Shown here piece by piece: positions 1 to 7,381 of a DNA stretch of 11,570 nt. The stretch's first letter is position 1, and the number at the start of each line of letters is the position of its first letter. A program made the translations under genes and the position numbers. A model generated the notes under the pieces. The model was given only the letters and a program-made list of their open reading frames with translations, searched no databases and had not been told where the DNA came from. Source of the DNA: Tethybacter castelli (GTDB lineage: Bacteria; Pseudomonadota; Gammaproteobacteria; Tethybacterales; Tethybacteraceae); the NCBI GenBank assembly GCA_036679665.1, contig JAZHEJ010000016.1, positions 1 to 11,570 on the forward strand, given 5' to 3'.

Positions 1-804
1 TTGCCGTTCATCCGCCGTTACCATGGTCAAACGGTCGTGGTCAAAATAGGCGGTTCGGCTTTGGTCGAAACCGAATTACTGAATGCATTTGCCCGCGACG
101 TGAGCTTGTTGGCGATGGTCGGTGTTCGTATAGTCGTAATTCATGGCGGCGGACCGCAGATCGCAGCGCAGCTGGCGGTTGCGAATATTCCCGAACGTAA
201 GCACCATGGCCTGCGTATCACTGACCATGCAACGTTGCAAATCGTTGAAAAAGTGCTAGGAGATGTCAACCGCGATATTGTTGCCGCGATCAACTCGCAA
301 GGAGCCCACGCGGTTAGTTTTGAAAGTGTCGACACAAGTTTGTTATGTGCGACACGATACGTCGCGCAGGGCGTGGACTACGGTTTAGTCGGAACGGTGC
401 GCGAAGTCGCATTCGATCCGAGCCGAGACTGCACCGCCGGGCATATTCCGGTGATCGCCCCGTTGGGTACGGATGACAAAGGACAGTCATTGAATATCAA
501 TGCTGACGAAGCCGCGGCGGCGATTGCCGCAAAGTGCCATGCAAACGTACTGTTGATGCTTACTGACACCAACGGAGTTGTCGATCGTAGCGGCCGGGTG
601 GCTAGTGAACTTACCGCAGCTCAGCTAAGTGAATTGATGGAAGATCAAACGGTTAATGCGGGCATGGTGCCCAAGGTGACATATGCGTTGAGCGCATTGG
701 CGCAAGGAGTGGGGTCGTGCAGAATTCTCAATGGCACTTCCGCGCATCCGCTGTTGCTGGATCTGCTGACCGACCAAGGGGTCGGCACAATGATTAAGCC
801 CTAA
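1..804 (+). CDS. argB: Acetylglutamate kinase, 5' end missing
   Basis: Acetylglutamate kinase phosphorylates N-acetyl-L-glutamate with ATP, the second step of arginine synthesis, in the cytoplasm. Visible family marks are KIGGSA (residues 15-20, phosphate-binding lysine 15), HGGGPQI (48-54), GLRITD (70-75), NINADEAAAAIA (165-176), LTDTNGVVD (188-196), GMVPK (221-225, catalytic lysine) and the C-terminal signature TDQGVGTMI (257-265). The 267 residues visible begin at PFIRRYHGQ, which in beta- and gammaproteobacterial homologues follows about 20 further residues. I therefore read the TTG at base 1 as an internal codon and the gene as cut by the window edge; a true TTG start is possible but less likely. 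The usual GG before the MVPK motif is NAG here, a mild change. It lies upstream of ampG on the same strand, 30 bp away. The family assignment is secure. Confidence 0.93.
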   Translation: MPFIRRYHGQTVVVKIGGSALVETELLNAFARDVSLLAMVGVRIVVIHGGGPQIAAQLAVANIPERKHHGLRITDHATLQIVEKVLGDVNRDIVAAINSQGAHAVSFESVDTSLLCATRYVAQGVDYGLVGTVREVAFDPSRDCTAGHIPVIAPLGTDDKGQSLNINADEAAAAIAAKCHANVLLMLTDTNGVVDRSGRVASELTAAQLSELMEDQTVNAGMVPKVTYALSALAQGVGSCRILNGTSAHPLLLDLLTDQGVGTMIKP

Positions 805-811
805 CTATAAT
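782..811 (+). promoter_or_regulatory. Possible sigma70 promoter for ampG
   Basis: A perfect TATAAT lies at 806-811, just after the argB stop codon. At 18 bp spacing there is only a weak -35 match, TCGGCA (782-787, four of six bases). Transcription would begin near 818 and leave a leader of about 17 bases before the ATG at 835. The -10 box is good but the -35 is poor and lies inside argB, so this is a tentative call. Confidence 0.35.
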
Positions 812-834
812 ATACCAAGAATGAACTGTGGCCG

Positions 835-2514
835 ATGTCTGTTTCCGTAGCTGAACCGATTGTCGCTACGATGGATCGGCGCGCGATGTTGAACGCCTAT
901 CTGGATTGGCGCATGCTCAAGATATTGCTGTTGGGGCTGATCTCAGGCTTCCCTTGGATTCTGATCGCGTCGATGATGTCTTTGTGGCTTCAGTCCGTGG
1001 GGCTGTCACGTTCAGGGATCGGGTTTTTCGGTATCGTGTTTACCGTATACGCCTTCAATATGTTCTGGGCGCCTTTGGTGGATACGTTGCGTCTGCCCGT
1101 ACTCCATCGCTTGGGGCAACGCCGCTCGTGGATAGTGCTGATGCAGTCTTGTATCGCGGTGCTGATAGTCGGGATGTCGTTAATCGACCCGGCTACCAAT
1201 TTATACTTGATGTCACTGCTGGCGTTTTTGGTCGCACTGACAAGCGCAACGCAGGATGTGGCTGTTGACGCTTTGCGGATAGAGTTAATCAAAAAAGAAG
1301 AATGGGCCAAGATTGGCGCCGCGTCGGCGATGGCCACTTCAGGCTGGTGGTTGGGCTTCGGTGGAATGGGGGCGGTTGGTCTTTTCTTAGCTGAATACTT
1401 TGAACAAAGCATAGGCGTAGAAAACTACTGGAACCTTACCTATTTATGTATGGTGCCGGTAATTATCATCAGTACCATACTGTTGCTTGTTTTTATTGTC
1501 GAGCCAGACAGCAAGGACAAAATTCATGAGCAAAGTCAGGATGTGGGCTTGATCCGGGACAAGCTCAAAGAACATTCTGCCAAGCCGCTGGAAATTCTTT
1601 TTAGTAAAGCTGCGTTACTTACGATCACCATAGCGGCATTGTTGTTTGCGTTGTTTTTCTTCCAATATTTGCGACAGGGTTTGTTGATCGCGGAGTTTCT
1701 TCCCGCTGAAGGCGAAAGCCCGAACTTGGCCAGCAACGGTTTTATCCAGTTTGGATTTCTGTGGGCGCAAATTTGGGTGTTTACGGCAGTGGCCTTGCTG
1801 ATCTTGTTTTACGTCAGCGCGTTTGCCGTTGCGCAAGGAGGAATTGCCACCGGCGTGGTTGCGCGTATTTATTCAATTTGGTATATGCCGGTATTGAGCT
1901 TTGTACGCAATTATGGGGTGCGGATTGGAATCTTGATTATCAGCTTGGTATTTTTGTTCAAGGTGGGCGAAGCATTTTTAGGCAGAATGTCAATTATTTT
2001 TTATAATGAAGTGGGATTTAGCAAAAGTGATATCGCCTTGTACTCGAAAGGTTTTGGCACGCTCGCGTTATGCGTTTTTGCGGTTATCAGCAGTTTGATC
2101 AATGCCCGTTACGGTTTGTTTCGCGGCTTACTGATTGGCGGCATCGCGATGTCATCGACAAATTTGTTATTTGCCTGGCTGGCGATTTCGCCGGACAAAG
2201 GACTGTTCGCGGTGGCGGTGGTGGCAGACCAGTTTACGACCGCCATGTCTACTGTTGCCTTGGTGGCGTTTTTGTCGCAGCTTTGCGATCGCACCTACAC
2301 GGCAACTCAATATGCGGCACTTGCTTCGCTGGGCAATTTTTCCCGCACCACGCTGGCGGTCGGCAGTGGAGTTTTGGTTGATAGCCTAGGCGGCAATTGG
2401 TCGTGGTTTTTTGTGATTACCACTTTGATGGTGTTACCTAGTTTGGCTTTGCTTTTGTATATTCGTACCGATATTCGCAGTATCTTGGCCGGAAGTACCA
2501 CCAAGATAATCTGA
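835..2514 (+). CDS. ampG: AmpG-like muropeptide permease (MFS)
   Basis: Inner-membrane major facilitator of the AmpG family, which imports GlcNAc-anhydroMurNAc peptides released during wall turnover so they can be recycled; in some bacteria this also controls AmpC beta-lactamase induction. The protein is 559 residues and strongly hydrophobic with more than ten likely membrane segments. AmpG-like blocks are SGFPWILIASMMSLWL (37-52), FNMFWAPLVD (74-83), SATQDVAVDAL (137-147), FKVGEAFLGRMS (375-386), YNEVGFSKSDIALYSKG (390-406) and TYTATQYAALASLGNFSR (487-504). It is longer than the 491-residue E. coli protein, as I recall it. The extra length is in the middle (about 230-355), where a charged loop is followed by two added hydrophobic stretches (261-289 and 307-337); long AmpG variants of this kind are known. 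No clear ribosome binding site precedes the ATG at 835; ATG 871 or 886 are alternatives, since homology starts near residue 20. Substrate is inferred from family. Confidence 0.85.
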   Translation: MSVSVAEPIVATMDRRAMLNAYLDWRMLKILLLGLISGFPWILIASMMSLWLQSVGLSRSGIGFFGIVFTVYAFNMFWAPLVDTLRLPVLHRLGQRRSWIVLMQSCIAVLIVGMSLIDPATNLYLMSLLAFLVALTSATQDVAVDALRIELIKKEEWAKIGAASAMATSGWWLGFGGMGAVGLFLAEYFEQSIGVENYWNLTYLCMVPVIIISTILLLVFIVEPDSKDKIHEQSQDVGLIRDKLKEHSAKPLEILFSKAALLTITIAALLFALFFFQYLRQGLLIAEFLPAEGESPNLASNGFIQFGFLWAQIWVFTAVALLILFYVSAFAVAQGGIATGVVARIYSIWYMPVLSFVRNYGVRIGILIISLVFLFKVGEAFLGRMSIIFYNEVGFSKSDIALYSKGFGTLALCVFAVISSLINARYGLFRGLLIGGIAMSSTNLLFAWLAISPDKGLFAVAVVADQFTTAMSTVALVAFLSQLCDRTYTATQYAALASLGNFSRTTLAVGSGVLVDSLGGNWSWFFVITTLMVLPSLALLLYIRTDIRSILAGSTTKII

Positions 2515-2535
2515 GCGAACCTAACACGGTTCGTT
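2514..2535. promoter_or_regulatory. Dyad between ampG and cysE
   Basis: AGCGAACC and GGTTCGTT form an 8-bp stem, with one G-T pair, around a six-base loop TAACAC. It begins on the last base of the ampG stop codon and ends just before the -35 box of the cysE promoter. No T run follows on the + strand, so it is not a standard intrinsic terminator. It could be an operator for a dimeric regulator of cysE, or a weak hairpin ending the ampG transcript. Confidence 0.35.
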
Positions 2536-2537
2536 GA

Positions 2538-2566
2538 TTCACAATACAATTTAAGGCTACTATATT
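2538..2566 (+). promoter_or_regulatory. Sigma70-type promoter for cysE
   Basis: TTCACA (2538-2543, five of six to TTGACA), a 17-bp spacer, and TATATT (2561-2566, five of six to TATAAT). This is the best promoter match I saw in the window and it lies in the only real gap before cysE. Transcription would start near 2573, that is at or just inside the first ATG of cysE (2572). Use of this promoter would thus give either a leaderless message or translation from a later start. Confidence 0.55.
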
Positions 2567-2571
2567 AGACT

Positions 2572-3351
2572 ATGAACGCTGAAATGCAATCTGACAAATC
2601 GCCTGCTGCAGCGGTTAAAAATCCTGAGCCGATCCTTGACGAAAACGTAGAGGACTTAACGGTGCCTGAAGCTGAAAAAAGAAAAGGATCTGAAGCGATG
2701 GAGATTCTTGATTTTTATTTGGAGCGTGATCCGGCCGCGCACAGCAGGATGGGCGTTATCCTCACATCCACCGGCTTGCACGCCGTAATGTGGCATAGTA
2801 TGACCCATTGGATTTGGCGAGTAGTACGTTTAAAGCTGGTGGCGCGAATGATTGCCAACATTGGCCGTTGGTTGTTCGGCGCTGAAATTCATCCCGGGGT
2901 GAAAATCGGCAAAAAACTGTTTATTGACCATGGCAGTGGAATCGTTTTGGGTGAAACTTCGGAAATAGGAGATGAGGTCAGCATTTATCAGGGCGTGACT
3001 TTGGGCGGCGTAACGCAGACCGAAAAAGGCAAACGTCACCCGACGATCGGAGACCGGGTCATTATCGGAGCGGGTGCCAAAATTCTTGGCCCGATAACGA
3101 TCGGCGACGACGCCCGTATCGGCTCCAACGCAGTGGTTGTGTCTGATGTGGATGCGGATACAACCGTGGTTGGAATACCCGCGCATCCGGTGACTTCTAA
3201 GCGCGCAAAGTCAGGCTTTATAGCGTATGCGGCTAGCGAATGCGATGATGTTGATATCAATCAGATGGCGCAGCGAATGCGCCGGCTTGAAAAGCAAGTC
3301 AAAGAGCTCACTGCGAAAAACGCTAAGAAGAACGAATCAGAAGAAGCGTAA
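2572..3351 (+). CDS. cysE: Serine O-acetyltransferase (EpsC type)
   Basis: Transfers acetyl from acetyl-CoA to L-serine, giving O-acetylserine, the acceptor of sulfide in cysteine synthesis. The protein shows a helical N-terminal part (FYLERDPAAHSRM, 48-60; TGLHAVMWHSMTHWIWR, 67-83), then left-handed beta-helix hexapeptide repeats: AEIHPGVKIGKKLFIDHGSG (104-123, with likely catalytic His120), VSIYQGVTLGG (136-146), KGKRHPTIGD (152-161, His156) and IGAGAKILGPITIGDDARIG (165-184). A charged coiled-coil-like tail with RMRRLEKQVKEL (235-246) follows. The first 42 residues are polar and low in complexity and lie outside the family core. The start is uncertain. ATG 2572 lies at the predicted transcription start and lacks a good ribosome binding site, while ATG 2698 has AAGGA nine bases upstream and would give a 217-residue protein beginning MEILDFYLERDP, close to the usual beginning of this family. 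No iscR or cysK is nearby, and the substrate is inferred from strong family similarity. Confidence 0.92.
   Translation: MNAEMQSDKSPAAAVKNPEPILDENVEDLTVPEAEKRKGSEAMEILDFYLERDPAAHSRMGVILTSTGLHAVMWHSMTHWIWRVVRLKLVARMIANIGRWLFGAEIHPGVKIGKKLFIDHGSGIVLGETSEIGDEVSIYQGVTLGGVTQTEKGKRHPTIGDRVIIGAGAKILGPITIGDDARIGSNAVVVSDVDADTTVVGIPAHPVTSKRAKSGFIAYAASECDDVDINQMAQRMRRLEKQVKELTAKNAKKNESEEA
2684..2700 (+). promoter_or_regulatory. RBS and alternative start of cysE
   Basis: AAGGA (2684-2688) lies nine bases before the in-frame ATG at 2698-2700. It is the clearest Shine-Dalgarno-like site I noticed at a candidate start in this window. It coincides with the beginning of the conserved part of the enzyme and lies downstream of the predicted cysE transcription start, so it may mark the real start or a second one. 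Confidence 0.4.
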
Positions 3352-3402
3352 TTTTCAGGCACGGCCTGTTAAGTCAGCTCAACCGCGTTGTCATAGTATT
3401 TG
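3352..3402. other. Convergent gap with weak dyads, no clear terminator
   Basis: The + strand cysE and - strand midA end 51 bp apart. CAGGC-ACG-GCCTG (3356-3368) makes a 5-bp stem in the gap, and AGCGAC-AGT-GTCGCT (3406-3420) makes a 6-bp stem inside the last codons of midA. Neither is followed by a T run on either strand, so I do not call an intrinsic terminator; one or both hairpins may still stop transcription weakly. Confidence 0.3.
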
Positions 3403-4554
3403 CTAAGCGACAGTGTCGCTAATTTCACTGATGCGGTTGCGCATGCCAAATCCCGGTAAGTGAGAAACAGTACCGCAAGTTACCGCTAGTACTTTGAACA
3501 GGTCTCCCATTTCTTGAGGCATCAGCAACGTTTGAAGTTGCCGACTTTGCCGATAATTCTCGGTCGCTTGCTGCGCCGTTTGAGCCGGTACCATATCCAG
3601 GATACCTAGATCAAGCAAAAATGCAGACTGAGTTGTAAAACCTGCCGGATTAGCACCGGCCCGGGCCGCAGCGTCAGCTAGCGTTGCAAAATCGACGTGG
3701 GAAGTCAGATCGTTAGCGCCCGGATTACTAAGCACATCAAGTAATACCTGATGTTTGGAGTGAGCCAACAAAGTTCCGTCGCGGCGGTCGCGGTGGCGCA
3801 ATTCGCGGTGGCCAAAGCCATAGTCGATGATCAGTAACACGCCGGACTCAAGGCAGGTCGCCAGCGTTTCAACCAGCGCTTCAGCTTGTAAGTTTATTTC
3901 CAGAATATATCCTTCCGCAACTTCTAGTTTTTTTAGACCAACGGTTAGCCGTGAAGCGGCGGGCGGTCCCAATTTCCAAATAAAAGCGCCTTGGTCGTCT
4001 AGGCCGACACCATAATGATGCCAGACGTGCTTATGTAATGTCAAGACCTGACAAGGCAGAGAATCGAATACTTCATTAGCCAAAATCACGCCGCTAAATT
4101 GTTGCGGTAATGATGATATCCATTGGTAGCTGTCGGCAAGCTTGCTGGCACCTAGTAATTCATCTTGCTTATTGCGCAAGCTAAAGCTGGTTTCCAAAAG
4201 CAAATAATCAGGGGTTAGGTCATGAACTTGGGTAAGTTCGTTTAGCACGACATCGGCAAGCTTGCCGCTACCGGCTCCTAGTTCCAGCACCTGTCCACTA
4301 GCGGGTAAGCAAGCGGCGATGAATTTAGCCAAGCAACGGCCAAATAAATCACCTAATTCAGGAGCGGTAATAAAATCGCCTTGAGCACCGATCGCAGGTT
4401 TGCCGGCCGCGTAATAACCTAAGGTCGCGTCGTGCATGGCAAGTTGCATGAAATTTTCAAAATCAAGCCAGCCGTCGTTGTCGGCAATTTTCGCGCGCAG
4501 TAATTCAGCTAGCTGAGCAAGACGTTTTGTTTCGGCTTTTTCCCAACCGTTCAT
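3403..4554 (-). CDS. SAM-dependent methyltransferase, MidA/NDUFAF7 family
   Basis: Class I methyltransferase of the COG1565 / MidA / NDUFAF7 family. The mitochondrial member methylates an arginine of a complex I subunit; the target of bacterial members is unsettled, so no substrate is claimed. Counting from the ATG at 4554 (383 residues), the marks are LDFENFMQLAMHDATLGYYA (30-49), GDFITAPELGDLFGRCLA (59-76), the SAM-binding ELGAGSGKLA (91-100), GVILANEVFDSLP (155-167), a central IIDYGFGHRE block and a C-terminal MGDLFKVLAV block, all in the family's order. The open frame runs upstream to 4707, but those 51 residues lie over the end of aroD and do not resemble the family, so I chose ATG 4554, which leaves a 26-bp gap after aroD. 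It is the last gene of the carA operon. No strong ribosome binding site is visible. Confidence 0.88.
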   Translation of the reverse strand: MNGWEKAETKRLAQLAELLRAKIADNDGWLDFENFMQLAMHDATLGYYAAGKPAIGAQGDFITAPELGDLFGRCLAKFIAACLPASGQVLELGAGSGKLADVVLNELTQVHDLTPDYLLLETSFSLRNKQDELLGASKLADSYQWISSLPQQFSGVILANEVFDSLPCQVLTLHKHVWHHYGVGLDDQGAFIWKLGPPAASRLTVGLKKLEVAEGYILEINLQAEALVETLATCLESGVLLIIDYGFGHRELRHRDRRDGTLLAHSKHQVLLDVLSNPGANDLTSHVDFATLADAAARAGANPAGFTTQSAFLLDLGILDMVPAQTAQQATENYRQSRQLQTLLMPQEMGDLFKVLAVTCGTVSHLPGFGMRNRISEISDTVA

Positions 4555-4580
4555 GGGCGGGTCAAAAAATACCAACTCGG

Positions 4581-5306
4581 TCAGGCGACCGCGGGATTGG
4601 TAGGATCGGCGTGAAGTTGGGCCGCGAGCCAGCTCAGTTGCGGCTGGCCGGGCGCCGTTGGCAAACCATGCTGCGCAAAGGTAAACACTGAGCCGGCACG
4701 CGCGCATGCGATACGCGAACGAGACGCCAGTTCCAGTTCACCCATCCCCATGACCGCCAGCGGTATATTTTGATCGCTGTGATTGGCAAGCAATTTTAGT
4801 AACGTATCGATATCGTTCGTAGAGTTAACTTTGGTCGCGATCTTTACGATTCCCGCCTTAGCTTCGATGCCTTGAGCGACGCACTGCTGAAGTTTGTCCA
4901 GCGAAGGGGTTTGGTGCAAAAAATGTGCTGAGGCGATCAATTCGCAGTTTTGTTCACGCAACACCGGTGAAAGTTCAGCCAATAGCTCGGTCGCACTAAG
5001 CTCGATATCTATTGCACACGCCGCTGATACCGTTGCGGCCAGCAAGACGTAGCCCAACTTGGTATCTTCTCCTTGGCCACCTTCAGATTTGCTGCGGTAA
5101 GTGGCAAGGAACGGGTATGGAGTAACACTTCGCGCCAGTTGTTTTGCATCATTTGGATTTGTACAGCTAGTCAGGTCAAGCCTTATCTCAAAGAAGTCCG
5201 CGCCGGCAGACAACATTGCTTGCAGCTCAACGTTGTTTTGCGCGCCTATCAAAGGCACGCCAATTGCACATCCGTTGTTAATTCTAGGTAATCTGCGCGA
5301 TGTCAT
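4581..5306 (-). CDS. aroD: 3-dehydroquinate dehydratase, type I
   Basis: Converts 3-dehydroquinate to 3-dehydroshikimate through a Schiff base, the third step of the shikimate pathway to aromatic amino acids. From the ATG at 5306 the protein is 241 residues, normal for type I. Active-site positions are all present: EIRLD (40-44), YRSKSEGG (70-77, Arg71 and Glu75), SAHFLHQTP (126-134, general base His128), IVKIATKV (153-160, Schiff-base Lys155), VMGMGELELASRSR (185-198), GSVFTF (205-210) and APGQ (218-221). A TTG at 5330 would add eight residues, but ATG 5306 overlaps the pepA stop as ATGA, the classic sign of translational coupling, and is preferred. The gene is followed 26 bp later by midA. 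It is not next to other aro genes here. Confidence 0.94.
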   Translation of the reverse strand: MTSRRLPRINNGCAIGVPLIGAQNNVELQAMLSAGADFFEIRLDLTSCTNPNDAKQLARSVTPYPFLATYRSKSEGGQGEDTKLGYVLLAATVSAACAIDIELSATELLAELSPVLREQNCELIASAHFLHQTPSLDKLQQCVAQGIEAKAGIVKIATKVNSTNDIDTLLKLLANHSDQNIPLAVMGMGELELASRSRIACARAGSVFTFAQHGLPTAPGQPQLSWLAAQLHADPTNPAVA

Positions 5307-6799
5307 CCGCGCATGTTTTGTGCCAACCAATGAACCGCAAGGTTCGCGCCAAAACCGGTTGCGTCGGTAGGGATCGCGCCTAGTCCTCCTTTATTGGTTG
5401 CCGCAGAAAGGTCAAGGTGCAACCAAGGGATGTCACGGGTGAACTCTTGCAAAAAAAGTGCGGCGAGGATATGGTCGGGTTCTTTGCCCGCGGAACACTG
5501 GGCCACATCTGCGACAGATGATTTTAGGTAATCACGATAGTCGTCGGGTAATGTGAATGATTCCAGCCGTTCGCCGCTTGACATCGCGGCGAGCTGGCAT
5601 TGGGTAATTAACTCACTAGAACCAGCAACTCCGCTAAGTTTGGTACCGACTGCGCTGATCATACTTCCCGTAAGGGTTGCAAAGGTAGCTAACGCATCCG
5701 GTTTGGACTTACTCGCTATGCTTAGCGAGTCGGCAAGGAGCATCCTGCCTTCAGCGTCGGTGTGGATGATTTCAATTGTTTTGCCTAAATGGCTGGTTAC
5801 GATATCGCCCGGCTTGGCGCTTTCTGGCTCAATAAGATTGTCTGCTATGGCCAGCCATGCGTCAATGTGGATCGGTATTTCAAGTTTGTGCGCGGCGATC
5901 ACTGCGGCTAGCACCATAGCTGCGCCGGCCATGTCGCCATGCATGCCAAGCATGTTGTTGTGCGGCTTAATATTTAAACCACCAGTGTCGAAACAGACGC
6001 CTTTGCCGATCAGCGCGATACGCCGTGCGCGAGCATTTTTGTAACGGTAGCTGATGCGCACCAAGCTACTCGCGCTACGTTTAGAAGTAAGGGCTAAAAA
6101 AGCTCCGGCCTGCATTTTTTCCAGCTTGGCTTTATCAAATATTTCAGTTTCTAGTTTGTGTGCCGCTGCTAAGTCGCATGCGCAGTTGATCAGGTTTTGG
6201 GCTGACAAAATATTGCTTGGCAATATGCAAAGCCAGCGAGTAAGCGTGTTGGCTTCAGCCGCAACTTTGGCCAAATGTAATCCGCGCGGTCCGCCGCCCC
6301 CAAATAAAAATACCCGACTTACCCCCGGGTTGTCGGTCTGAGTATCAAACTGCGGCATCGCGGCCGTAACCACTAATGCGCAGTATGCCGCATGAATGCT
6401 AAGTTTGCGCTTGCCGGAAACACGACGCAGGTCAATCGCCAGTTTACAACCGGGCTTTACCTTGGCTAATTCCATCGCCTTACGTATTTGCTCTTGAGTT
6501 TCAAAAACGTTTTTCAAATTGACACCGAGCCGAACCGCGATGGTCCCTCTGCTGGTCGTAATCACGACGGGGTCATCGCGGCCTAGGCGTTGGCGGATGC
6601 AGCAGGCGGTAAATTGAGAGTTGTACGGTAGCCGGCGGCGCGCGTAGCCGACAATCTGTATAACCACATCAAATTCAGAGTAACGATCGCGAGCTAACGG
6701 CTTTAGACGAGTGTATAAACGCGGGAACTTTGGCAGCTCAACACTGCTAGTTAGTGCGGCCAGTCTGGTTTTCTTGGTAAATTTCGGTGGTTGAATCAT
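5303..6799 (-). CDS. pepA: M17 leucyl aminopeptidase family protein
   Basis: Cytosolic two-metal aminopeptidase of family M17, usually a hexamer that removes N-terminal residues from peptides. The C-terminal catalytic domain is intact: GKGVCFDTGGLNIKP (265-279) carries metal ligands Lys266 and Asp271 and catalytic Lys278, HGDMAGAA (287-294) carries Asp289, and HTDAEGR (346-352) carries Asp348, Glu350 and Arg352. LTGSMISAVG (376-385) is also typical. The N-terminal domain (1-180) is much less like E. coli PepA and its first 65 residues are rich in Lys and Arg. The length, 498 residues, is normal. ATG 6799 overlaps the yggT stop as ATGA, and the gene's own stop overlaps the aroD ATG in the same way. 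In E. coli PepA (CarP, XerB) also binds DNA to repress carAB and to help Xer recombination; whether this one does so is inference only, though its place in the carAB operon fits. Confidence 0.92.
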   Translation of the reverse strand: MIQPPKFTKKTRLAALTSSVELPKFPRLYTRLKPLARDRYSEFDVVIQIVGYARRRLPYNSQFTACCIRQRLGRDDPVVITTSRGTIAVRLGVNLKNVFETQEQIRKAMELAKVKPGCKLAIDLRRVSGKRKLSIHAAYCALVVTAAMPQFDTQTDNPGVSRVFLFGGGGPRGLHLAKVAAEANTLTRWLCILPSNILSAQNLINCACDLAAAHKLETEIFDKAKLEKMQAGAFLALTSKRSASSLVRISYRYKNARARRIALIGKGVCFDTGGLNIKPHNNMLGMHGDMAGAAMVLAAVIAAHKLEIPIHIDAWLAIADNLIEPESAKPGDIVTSHLGKTIEIIHTDAEGRMLLADSLSIASKSKPDALATFATLTGSMISAVGTKLSGVAGSSELITQCQLAAMSSGERLESFTLPDDYRDYLKSSVADVAQCSAGKEPDHILAALFLQEFTRDIPWLHLDLSAATNKGGLGAIPTDATGFGANLAVHWLAQNMRG

Positions 6800-7365
6800 C
6801 TAAATATTGAGGAAATGCGCATCAACGCGTCGTTGGTGGCCACCAGCATAATTTGAGCGACCAAAAATGCCAGCAAAGGAGCCAATGCGGTAAATTTGGT
6901 GTGGTGGAGCAGCTTCAAATACGGCATTAACACCTGCACATAGCAAGAACTGATTGATTGCGACAGCGGGTCGCGCATTTGAAACCAGCGACATATTACC
7001 CCGGCGATAATCACGATAATGTACAGCTGGATGACCCGCGCCAGTACCAAGAGCAAGCCACGCGTAAAAATAAAAAGTAAGGAAATACTTGGTTGTTGAA
7101 AGATCTGGACACCTAGCAATGAGTAGACAGCGATTTCTTGAATTATAGTCAGTAGTAATCCAGCGGCAAGCGCCGCGGTTTCATATTTACCAATTCGCGG
7201 TATGAAGGACAGCGGCCGTACCGTCCAGTCCGTCACGCCGCGTATGGTGGCAATAAACTGAAACGGTAAATAAAAACGGCCCCCGGAAGTGAAAAAACGT
7301 ACCAACAATAAAACGAGAAATACGCCGAACGTAAATTCAATCAGCAAACTGGCATATCGCTCCAT
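6796..7365 (-). CDS. YggT family membrane protein
   Basis: Small inner-membrane protein of the YggT / Ycf19 family with two family repeats, the common form in proteobacteria. The function is not firmly known; relatives are tied to osmotic tolerance and, in plastids and some bacteria, to membrane or cell-division organisation. Hydrophobic stretches are seen at about 7-26, 64-85, 94-126 and 160-176. The repeat motif appears as TDWTVRPLSFIPRIGKYE (45-62), following TM1, and again as VQVLMPYLKLLHHTKFTALA (143-162), following RWFQMRDPLSQ (126-136). The 189-residue length is normal. ATG 7365 is 16 bp after greA, and the end overlaps the pepA ATG by four bases, so synthesis of the two is probably coupled. 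Confidence 0.87.
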   Translation of the reverse strand: MERYASLLIEFTFGVFLVLLLVRFFTSGGRFYLPFQFIATIRGVTDWTVRPLSFIPRIGKYETAALAAGLLLTIIQEIAVYSLLGVQIFQQPSISLLFIFTRGLLLVLARVIQLYIIVIIAGVICRWFQMRDPLSQSISSCYVQVLMPYLKLLHHTKFTALAPLLAFLVAQIMLVATNDALMRISSIFR

Positions 7366-7381
7366 GGCGATTTTCTGAAAA

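Noticed and set aside
990..1412. A 140-codon open frame on the - strand inside ampG
   Set aside because: Antisense to conserved AmpG blocks, no domain, no promoter or ribosome binding site seen.
2285..2292. GCGATCGC palindrome, like the HIP1 repeat of cyanobacteria
   Set aside because: I noticed only this one clear copy, and the gene content is proteobacterial.
4555..4707. 51-residue upstream extension of the midA reading frame
   Set aside because: It overlaps the end of aroD, is unlike the family, and an ATG at 4554 gives the normal protein.
5307..5330. TTG start eight codons upstream for aroD
   Set aside because: The ATG at 5306 overlapping the pepA stop as ATGA is a better start and the added residues are not conserved in the family.
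5711..5730. Perfect 7-bp hairpin ACTCGCT-N6-AGCGAGT within pepA
   Set aside because: It lies in coding sequence, has no T run, and a few such stems are expected by chance in 11.5 kb.
5553..6044. A 163-codon open frame on the + strand inside pepA
   Set aside because: It is the opposite strand of a well-conserved catalytic domain, has no recognisable domain, and is explained by the codon use of pepA.
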